From Planctomycetota bacterium (GTDB taxonomy: Bacteria; Planctomycetota; Planctomycetia; Pirellulales; Pirellulaceae): a DNA stretch of 13,303 nucleotides. The position numbers were made by a program, and so were the translations under genes. Location: contig JAJSAJ010000819.1 of NCBI GenBank assembly GCA_024274855.1, positions 1 through 13,303 of the forward strand, written 5' to 3'. Under the pieces are notes generated by a model. It worked only from the letters and a program-made list of their open reading frames with translations. It did not search any database and had not been told where the DNA came from. Shown one piece after another: positions 7,298-13,303 of this stretch; within the stretch, counting starts at the first letter, position 1; the number at the start of each line of letters is the position of its first letter.

Positions 7298-8677
7298 ATG
7301 CTACGATTTTTCCGGAATGATCGCTTTTTCTTGATTCAAGTTTGTCTGATTGCCTACATTGGGTGGTTCGTTGGGCCGATCCTTCTGGCTCGGTCGCAAG
7401 AGAGGGGCACGGCGGCTGGGCTTTTAGTCGATCAGCTTCGAGTTCGTGTTGCCGAGCAACCGGGCGACGCGGTCGGCTGGCGATTGCTTGGCCATGTATT
7501 ACAGCAGCAGGGTGATTTGCAGGGTGCTCGTGACGCTCTGCAGCGAGCCGTTACATTGGATTCCGAGAGTACTGCCGCGTGCTACGATCTGGGACGGGTT
7601 CTCCTGACGATGCAACAGGTGGACTTAGGGAAACTGTACTTGCGTCGGACAGTGGAACTTTCGCCGGGGACCGGATATGCGGTGGATGCGGCGAGTTTGT
7701 TGCGGCGTTTCGAAAGTTCGGGTGATCGTGGCACCGTTGCACCGGCCAATTTCGAAGTACAGTGGCTATCGGCGTCGAAAGCCGATTTAGGCGTCGTAGT
7801 GGACGAGCCACGGCGCCGTTTCGCGTTGTCGATCGAGAGTGGTCTACTTTTCAATAGCAACGTCTTGTTAGCCCCGATCAGTCGCCAGCTGAGTCCGTTG
7901 GAGGAGGGCAGCTTTCAGGCGTTCGTTTCGCCGGACATCGAGTACATTTTCTTGGATAACGAGCGGTGGCAGGTTGGCAGTCGTTTCTATGGCTACTTCA
8001 ATGTCAACGAAGGCAATTTACAGTCATTCGATTTGCAGCACTTCGAGCCTGGGGCTTTTATTCGGCGCCACTATTGGCTGGGTTCCACCGAGTTGGTTCC
8101 CGAATTCGGATACGGATTTTCATACGATGCTTTTCAAGGGCATCGGTTTGGAATCCGTCACGCCTTGATCGCATCATTGTCTGTACTGCGTGACGACGGT
8201 TGCACATGGTTGGTTTATGCGGAAGTGGATGAGACGGAATTTGCGGACGATGGCGAGCTGCCGTCCATTACTTCGCTGGACGGATGGACGACAACGATCG
8301 GGACAAGCCGTGCCTGGGTGCCCGCATGGAAGCGTGTTGATCAGGTTAGGACTGGAGTTGACGTACAGTGGGCCGATCTGGAAGGAAGTTCTTTTAGCTA
8401 TATTGGTGCATTACTCTATGTCGAAGCGGAGATTCCAACTGTCCATGACTGGCTGGCGTTGGTTCAGTTTGGTTGGGGCTACCGAGACTATTTGAACTTC
8501 GAGTTTGCACCATCGCGCAATGAGAATATTTGGCATGCGGAAGCCAAACTTCGCAAGGTGATGTCGGAGCATTGGTCATTCACAACGAGCTTACAGTATG
8601 ATCGTTTTGCATCGGGAAACGTGTTGTTCGACGCCGATCGGTATACAGCGGGCACGTTTCTTACATATCGTCGTTAG
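7298..8677 (+). CDS. TPR protein with C-terminal putative outer-membrane beta-barrel
   Basis: 459 residues from ATG 7298, which has AGGG six bases upstream and opens directly into a signal sequence (MLRFFRNDR then hydrophobic ~10-31, possible cut near ARS-Q). The frame stays open back to 7118, but those 60 extra residues look like translated leader. Residues ~42-125 form two to three TPR units (W-x-x-LG, QGD-x-x-GA motifs). A variable linker (~130-170) follows. Residues ~173-459 alternate polar and hydrophobic positions with many aromatics and short turns, including a GLLFNSNVLLAP strand and a last strand of the YTAGTFLTYRR type, as in outer-membrane barrels. TPR followed by barrel occurs in Slam (DUF560) surface-protein exporters and in BcsC/PgaA-type polysaccharide exporters; I cannot tell which this resembles, or whether it is another family. 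Divergent partner: the secreted repeat protein. Confidence 0.75.
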   Translation: MLRFFRNDRFFLIQVCLIAYIGWFVGPILLARSQERGTAAGLLVDQLRVRVAEQPGDAVGWRLLGHVLQQQGDLQGARDALQRAVTLDSESTAACYDLGRVLLTMQQVDLGKLYLRRTVELSPGTGYAVDAASLLRRFESSGDRGTVAPANFEVQWLSASKADLGVVVDEPRRRFALSIESGLLFNSNVLLAPISRQLSPLEEGSFQAFVSPDIEYIFLDNERWQVGSRFYGYFNVNEGNLQSFDLQHFEPGAFIRRHYWLGSTELVPEFGYGFSYDAFQGHRFGIRHALIASLSVLRDDGCTWLVYAEVDETEFADDGELPSITSLDGWTTTIGTSRAWVPAWKRVDQVRTGVDVQWADLEGSSFSYIGALLYVEAEIPTVHDWLALVQFGWGYRDYLNFEFAPSRNENIWHAEAKLRKVMSEHWSFTTSLQYDRFASGNVLFDADRYTAGTFLTYRR

Positions 8678-8708
8678 CCGAGCCCTTAGTTGGACATCGC
8701 CACTTAGC
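8676..8708 (+). repeat. Single copy of the interspersed repeat also found at 5543-5574
   Basis: AGCCGA, then a short variable block, then TGGACATCGCCACTTAGC. The last 18 bases are identical to 5557-5574, and the flanking 14 bases are similar. It is in the same orientation as 5543-5574 and opposite to 5668-5689. Its first base lies within the stop codon of the TPR-barrel gene. Confidence 0.7.
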
Positions 8709-8840
8709 ACGCGTGTTCCCGCCCTTCACAAGTTTATCTCGTGGGAGCGCGAGTCTCGTCAGCTAGAAAGCGTTTCAACGCGCCCCCGTTTTCGTATTTG
8801 TCGTTGAACAGCGGTCGAGCGAAAAAGGTTCCAGCAGACC

Positions 8841-8866
8841 GCCACGCGGCCGAGGCCGAACGTGGC
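8841..8866. repeat. Strong GC hairpin
   Basis: GCCACG and CGTGGC at the ends pair, followed inside by CGGC and GCCG with a CGAG loop and a two-base AA bulge. About ten pairs, all GC-rich. It lies 164 bases after the TPR-barrel stop and has no T-run. Confidence 0.5.
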
Positions 8867-8980
8867 GTTCCGGGACGCACCACCTGAGCCAACTGCGGCC
8901 TGATGCGGCCTCGAAAACAGGCCGATTCGGTGGAACGTTGCCCGCTCGGCCGGGAACGTGTTTTCGCGAATACGCTTCTA

Positions 8981-9089
8981 GCCTGCGAAACTGATTCACC
9001 CACGGGACGAGCCGCGTGGGGGTCTGCGCGTTGTGTGCCGAGTTGCCTGCGAAACTGATTCACTCACGGGACGAGCCGCGTGGGGGTCT
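8981..9089. repeat. 45-bp direct repeat, two copies 64 bp apart
   Basis: Copies at 8981-9025 and 9045-9089 differ at one base (C at 9000, T at 9064). Each runs from GCCTGCGAAACTGATTCAC to GGGGGTCT and contains an internal inverted repeat (CCCACG in copy 1, one mismatch in copy 2, pairing with CGTGGG around GGACGAGCCG). The 19-base spacer between copies is unrelated. No repeat of this kind is seen elsewhere in the window. It looks like an intergenic repeat family rather than CRISPR. Confidence 0.85.
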
Positions 9090-9224
9090 CTTCAACACGC
9101 TTGCCATTGGTTGGCACGCAATGGGCGGCCCGTATTCGGGCGAAGTTTTGATACCGATCAGATGGAGTAAATGCGGACTTATTGTTCCCAACGGCCTTAT
9201 ATAGCGATCGGTTGTTCGCCCTGA

Positions 9225-12200
9225 TCACTTGCTGTTTCTCGACCGATGAATTGGGGCGTCGGGCAAGTTCGAGATCGCACGCATGACGCGTGGCGCCCAG
9301 CGTGTTCCTTGTGCGAACATTTTGCCCTGTGATGGAAAACTGCCGGTCCAGAGCTTCCCCGATTTCGGCCACATGTCGAACAGATCCGTCGACATATTCT
9401 GACCGCCCGGCAGACCGCACGCATAATACATGGATAAATAGTGTGTCGGGGGTCCTAAGCCATGTTTCATTCTGCCTGGATACCAGGGGCCGGGTATGAG
9501 CAGAAAGGGGCATGTCGTGTAGCCCATGCCCGGAAGACCCCGAGCTTGTTGCTCGCGGATTTCAGCCAATGTCCCCTGACAGGCGTTGACCAATGACTGT
9601 TGGATATCCGCGTCGTGCGTTACCTGATGAAAGAGAACCTGCCCGTTCAAGACAATGTCTTGCATGAAGTAAACACGGCCTGTGTGCGCGGGAGCGTGGA
9701 AGCAATGCCCTGTCGAGAGGCGTTTGATCCATCCACCCACCATCGGATGTTGCGTTCGCACGGCCACTTCTTCGATTTCGCGAGCCGCGTTTAGATAATA
9801 GGGATCGGCCGTGGCGCGGTAGGCGGCAACCAATCCAATTACCGACCAGCCGTAGTCTCGCGCACCGGCCGCGCCGGGAGCGCCACCGGCGCAAAGCCTG
9901 GCGGTTTCATGCCCCAAATCGTTGCTGATTCCAATTGCCTTTCGGGCACTTCGGCGATCGCCGGTAAGGAAATAGTATTCCCAGGCGCCTTCGCACCATG
10001 TATGCCCAACCCCGGCCACTTTTACGTTATGGTCACCCGTGTGGTGGCACAACTGTTCGAAACCGGCCTTGACCGTAATGCAATCAACATCACGATTGTG
10101 AAGATGGCTTTGACGACCGATTTGAAAATACCGCAAGTCCCCTGTCCGAAGATATTGCGCTAAACAACTATGGCTGAAGTCGTACTCCAGGTTATCCCAG
10201 TTCATGCCGTCCGAACCAAAGTGGTCTCCGAAATTCCGCATGCCATACATGCCGAACCGACGCTCGAACAGCGGCTCGGATTCGCACCGCGCCAAAAGTT
10301 GTTTGATTCCCGAAGCGAATGCCTTGTCATAGTCAGCGAACGGAATACCACTCGGTTGAAAATCACCGAGCGCACCGGAATTGCAATACCAGGCGGGGTT
10401 GGCTTGAGCCATCAACGGTTCGGCAAGCTGGGCAACCGCCACGGACTTGCTCTCACGCTGATCCTCGATCCCAAACGTCAGAAACAGCTCGTGGGTTCGG
10501 CTTTCCCCTTGTCGCAGACGGTAGACGCCTCCGCGAAGATAGCCCCAAACCCAGTCCTCGATGGTGCCGGGTTTGGACGGATAATCGGCCGCGGAGATGC
10601 CAGGCATCATCTCTAATCGAATCTTACAGGTGCCGTTCTTGCTCGATTGGAAACGCATGCCGTTGGGGTATAGCTGCCAGAAGTCCCGTTCAGCAATCAT
10701 AACGTTGCCAACTTCGGCCCAACCGGGAAGCCGCTCGAATGTCTGGCTGCCAACCAGAGCCTCGGACTCGTACCGCTGGCGCACATCAAGCGGCGTGTTG
10801 CCGGTCAGTGTTCGGGTGACCTCTTTGCCGGCGAGTGTTGTGCCAACTCGAACACTCGCGTCCGCGCTGGCCACGGTCAGTTCCAGCCCCATGGATCCAA
10901 TCGAAACGGACTTCGGATTCCGGCCATCGGCCCGTTCATCGGAGCCGGCATCCTTTAGGCGGCAGGTGGCATTATGGATGATTCGGACAAACGAATGGCC
11001 CGTATACGCATGAATGCGCAAGTCGTAGTCGAACCAGGGTGTTTCCTTGTCATCAACATACCGGCCCGACACGTGAATACACGTTCTTAGTGGTCCCAGT
11101 TCTTCGACTTCAACCACGTCCGGTCGCCTCGCGACATACTGTCGGCCATCCGCATCGGTCATGCAGAGTCGGCCCGGCCCGGCCACAACTCGGTTCCCTA
11201 TCCGGATTTCATCGAACAGCCGGAAGTCTGCCTTGCTGATTGTAAGAGCCATCGGGCCGGTATTTACGTGAATACTGTTGGCGTCTTCGGTCACGGACAA
11301 CGTCGTCTTGGTGGGTAGTGCTTTGATGGCGTTTCCGTACAGCAACGTAAAGTTGCCCACACTCCCCGTGGTCAGGTCGGTTTGGAAGTCCAACAGGGCC
11401 CATCGTATGGAGCCATCGGGCCACTGAGCCAACGGTTGGAATTGCGCGGCGATGGGCGATCCTTCTTCGGTCACGAGCCGCAGATGGTTCGTGTCCGCAA
11501 GTTCTCCTTTTGGGAACGGGATGCCACTGGTCACGGGCCAGCTCTTGCGAGGAATCCCCGTTGTCTCGCGAACAACTAGCGGGATTGAGCCTTGTTGGAC
11601 TGTCGGAATAGGTACGGATGTTGTGTCCAGGATAAATGGTTCGCTATTAATGGGTGGTGTGCCGGAGGCTTCCTGAGCAACGATTCGGCACGTATATTGC
11701 GTGTTGGGCCGGAGGTTCCGCAGGATCGCTCGCATGGCAAGTCCCCGCGAGTTGCCGATTCCGTTTACTCCGGCAAAATCCTTCTTGCTCTTTTCCGGAC
11801 CGGTTAACTCAACCCGCCCCACGGCTTGCGACGATGTTGTCCAGCTGACAATCGCGTCGGTACGGTCCATTGTGCCTCGCCGTAACACGGCCTGCGGATA
11901 CCCGATCCTGCCGTGCTGGATAAGGCGAGTCGCCACGTTTTTAATGGCCATGGGGCGTGGCTTGCTGCGGTCATTGCCTGCATCGGTAATCGCGTAGACC
12001 GGGTATTCGCCGGATTGCAGTTCCCCATGTTCGTTGGCCAGTACAGCCTTTGCTGGGGCCGTTGACCCAGGTCTGGCTGCGGCGTTTGGGAAACGCAAAC
12101 GTCGCATGTGACCGGTCGGGCCAGCATCCAACAGTGCAAACGCCAGGTCAAATCGAGTACCTTGCTGGAAAGTGCCCTGCAACACGGAAATCGGAATCGC

Positions 12201-13274
12201 AATTTCCATGATAAAGCCGGCACACCCACGAACCTCCTCGCCAAATTGACTGACTATTCGGTACATGTTGGTTGACGTGCCCAGATTCGGTACGCGCGTC
12301 ACGGCTACTTGCCACTGCTCCGGTCTGTCGGCGGATGTCAGAATATAGTCACGACCGTTGATCCAGACGGCGAGCCCATCGCGTGCCGCATCGAAATCAT
12401 CATCAATGACTTTTGCCGCAACGTAAATGTGCTGCTGATCCCACATCGTGTAGATGACACCAGACATGCTGCGGTTGGATGCGGCGGGGCCTGACACGAC
12501 TTGATCTCGAGTGATGACAACGGGATTCGTTTCCCACCAATCGTCCAGCTTGCCGTCAATGACCAACGGACGGCGTGTTCGGATCAATCCGATTCGTGGA
12601 ACGCACTCTTCCAGAACCGGGGCATCGATGTACATCTTGCCACTGCTGCACATGCGGACTCGCTCGCCTTGCGACGGATAGGTATCCACATGCAGTTCGA
12701 ATCCGCCAGCCGTGTTGAACGGCGTGACAAACTCAAAACTCATTTCCTGCCAAGTTCCCTGTCTTGTCATGTCGTACGCGGCCCAGGGCATTCCTGAGTT
12801 CCACGTACCGCCATAACCTCCGATCGTTACGGTCGGCGAATCGTACATACCCTCCGGGTACGTAGCCAGCCATTGCTCGGACTCTTCAGTGATTTGGAAC
12901 TCCTGAACAAGGACCCAACAGTGAAAGCGACACCGTGTGTCTCGTTTCAAAGGACCGGTCAGGATGTTTCCTCGGCTCCGCAGCAGGTTTCCTCGCTGGG
13001 CCCATTGGCGTTGTTCACGGACATCGTGCCAGGTCACTCTTGCACTCGAACTCCCCGAGTGTGTTGGTTCAGAGGTGGATTCCAATGCAACATGTTTTGC
13101 CGGAAGCCACATTGCGGATGCCTGGTCTGTATGGCGTTCCGTTTCAATCAAGTTGGCAGCTCGGACGGGATCAGCTGTTTGAGTGCGGTTGGGCTGAGCC
13201 GAAGCCCGATCATTCAGACTGAATGTGACGGCGAACAAAAGCAAAGCGCCGAGGCATGGGACAATGGTTTTCAA
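9225..13274 (-). CDS. Secreted multidomain PcRGLX/YetA-like (PL26-type) protein with CBM9-like and FN3-like domains
   Basis: About 1349 residues. Numbering from the TTG at 13274: signal peptide 1-26 (MKTIVPCLGALLLFAV..., cut after ASA); beta-sandwich-like region ~35-225; CBM9/DOMON-like domain ~230-400, opening with PLVIDGKLDDWWE and followed by IYTMWDQQHIYVAAKV; FN3-like domain ~455-550 (AIVSWTTSSQ, LRNLRPNTQYTCRI); then a region from ~560 (SIPLVVRETTGIPRKSWPVT, WPDGSIRWALLDF) typical of the N-terminal barrel of PcRGLX/YetA-like proteins. A central beta region to ~935 and a helical C-terminal region with many Trp/His/Tyr from ~960 complete that unit. PcRGLX is a fungal exolyase on rhamnogalacturonan I, so a secreted pectin- or sulfated-polysaccharide-degrading role is likely, but substrate and catalysis are inferred. 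The start is uncertain: TTG at 13274 has GGAG ten bases upstream; the frame is open to the window edge, with another TTG at 13295. Confidence 0.82.
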   Translation of the reverse strand: MKTIVPCLGALLLFAVTFSLNDRASAQPNRTQTADPVRAANLIETERHTDQASAMWLPAKHVALESTSEPTHSGSSSARVTWHDVREQRQWAQRGNLLRSRGNILTGPLKRDTRCRFHCWVLVQEFQITEESEQWLATYPEGMYDSPTVTIGGYGGTWNSGMPWAAYDMTRQGTWQEMSFEFVTPFNTAGGFELHVDTYPSQGERVRMCSSGKMYIDAPVLEECVPRIGLIRTRRPLVIDGKLDDWWETNPVVITRDQVVSGPAASNRSMSGVIYTMWDQQHIYVAAKVIDDDFDAARDGLAVWINGRDYILTSADRPEQWQVAVTRVPNLGTSTNMYRIVSQFGEEVRGCAGFIMEIAIPISVLQGTFQQGTRFDLAFALLDAGPTGHMRRLRFPNAAARPGSTAPAKAVLANEHGELQSGEYPVYAITDAGNDRSKPRPMAIKNVATRLIQHGRIGYPQAVLRRGTMDRTDAIVSWTTSSQAVGRVELTGPEKSKKDFAGVNGIGNSRGLAMRAILRNLRPNTQYTCRIVAQEASGTPPINSEPFILDTTSVPIPTVQQGSIPLVVRETTGIPRKSWPVTSGIPFPKGELADTNHLRLVTEEGSPIAAQFQPLAQWPDGSIRWALLDFQTDLTTGSVGNFTLLYGNAIKALPTKTTLSVTEDANSIHVNTGPMALTISKADFRLFDEIRIGNRVVAGPGRLCMTDADGRQYVARRPDVVEVEELGPLRTCIHVSGRYVDDKETPWFDYDLRIHAYTGHSFVRIIHNATCRLKDAGSDERADGRNPKSVSIGSMGLELTVASADASVRVGTTLAGKEVTRTLTGNTPLDVRQRYESEALVGSQTFERLPGWAEVGNVMIAERDFWQLYPNGMRFQSSKNGTCKIRLEMMPGISAADYPSKPGTIEDWVWGYLRGGVYRLRQGESRTHELFLTFGIEDQRESKSVAVAQLAEPLMAQANPAWYCNSGALGDFQPSGIPFADYDKAFASGIKQLLARCESEPLFERRFGMYGMRNFGDHFGSDGMNWDNLEYDFSHSCLAQYLRTGDLRYFQIGRQSHLHNRDVDCITVKAGFEQLCHHTGDHNVKVAGVGHTWCEGAWEYYFLTGDRRSARKAIGISNDLGHETARLCAGGAPGAAGARDYGWSVIGLVAAYRATADPYYLNAAREIEEVAVRTQHPMVGGWIKRLSTGHCFHAPAHTGRVYFMQDIVLNGQVLFHQVTHDADIQQSLVNACQGTLAEIREQQARGLPGMGYTTCPFLLIPGPWYPGRMKHGLGPPTHYLSMYYACGLPGGQNMSTDLFDMWPKSGKLWTGSFPSQGKMFAQGTRWAPRVMRAISNLPDAPIHRSRNSK

Positions 13275-13284
13275 TGCGAGTTCA

Positions 13285-13288
13285 CTCC
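13285..13288 (-). promoter_or_regulatory. Ribosome binding site suggesting a TTG start at 13274
   Basis: GGAG on the minus strand ends ten bases before TTG 13274, which would begin with MKTIVPCL, a normal signal-peptide start. TTG 13295 is preceded only by pyrimidines (CCCTCCC), so it lacks a ribosome site. Confidence 0.4.
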
Positions 13289-13303
13289 AGAACAAGGGAG
13301 GGG

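Larger units (their letters stand above)
8709..9224. other. Noncoding region between convergent genes, rich in hairpins and repeats
   Basis: No believable gene. It holds the hairpin at 8841-8866, the 45-bp direct repeats at 8981-9089, and small hairpins at 9102-9116 (TGCCA-TTGGT-TGGCA) and 9128-9141 (GCCCG-TATT-CGGGC). Both converging genes end here, yet I see no hairpin with a T-run at a position suited to terminate either. The 9128-9141 hairpin is followed by TTTT on the plus strand but lies ~450 bases past the plus-strand gene. Confidence 0.5.

Noticed and set aside
8734..9063. A 109-codon minus-strand ORF starting MNQFRR, with another at 8775-8999 starting the same way.
   Set aside because: The shared start is simply the 45-bp direct repeat read on the minus strand. 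No coding character is seen.
8981..9089. A repeat-spacer-repeat arrangement that could be read as a minimal CRISPR array.
   Set aside because: Only two 45-bp copies, a 19-base spacer, no cas genes, and the unit has internal symmetry typical of intergenic repeat families.

Overview
The window looks like chromosomal DNA of a planctomycete, most likely a Pirellulaceae/Rhodopirellula-type bacterium. This is inference from three things. Noncoding palindromes read in translation as REGEAPAEP and VTRSVSEG, which I recognise as recurrent artefacts of intergenic repeats in that group. GC content is moderate. The genes are large, secreted and well spaced, with much noncoding DNA between them. No tRNA, rRNA, CRISPR array, transposase or integrase is visible.

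Layout: (1) 29-2596, minus strand: a secreted PhoD-like metallophosphatase followed 18 bases later by a small protein made of two copies of one ~105-residue domain; probably one transcript. (2) 2741-4930, minus: a complete P1B-type heavy-metal ATPase of the Zn/Cd/Pb (ZntA/CadA) type. (3) 4931-5832: ~900 bases without a gene, holding a nested set of planctomycete palindromic repeats at 5422-5689. (4) 5833-8677: a divergent pair. The minus gene encodes a secreted, basic, Q/R/P-rich protein ending in 3.6 copies of a 62-residue (186-bp) tandem repeat. The plus gene encodes a TPR plus putative outer-membrane beta-barrel protein. They share a 226-bp control region. (5) 8678-9224: noncoding DNA with another copy of the repeat seen at 5543, a strong hairpin, and a 45-bp direct repeat. 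(6) 9225-13274, minus: a ~1350-residue secreted multidomain protein: N-terminal beta-sandwich-like region, CBM9/DOMON-like sugar-binding domain, FN3-like domain, then a PcRGLX/YetA-like (PL26-type rhamnogalacturonan exolyase family) region.

The genes do not form one recognisable pathway. The large PL26-like protein fits the polysaccharide-degrading lifestyle of planctomycetes, the PhoD-like enzyme fits phosphate scavenging, and the ATPase fits metal detoxification. The least explained unit is the divergent pair of a repetitive secreted protein and a TPR-barrel protein. It is bracketed by copies of one interspersed repeat and is the best candidate for an undescribed surface system, although nothing in the sequence proves that the two proteins work together.
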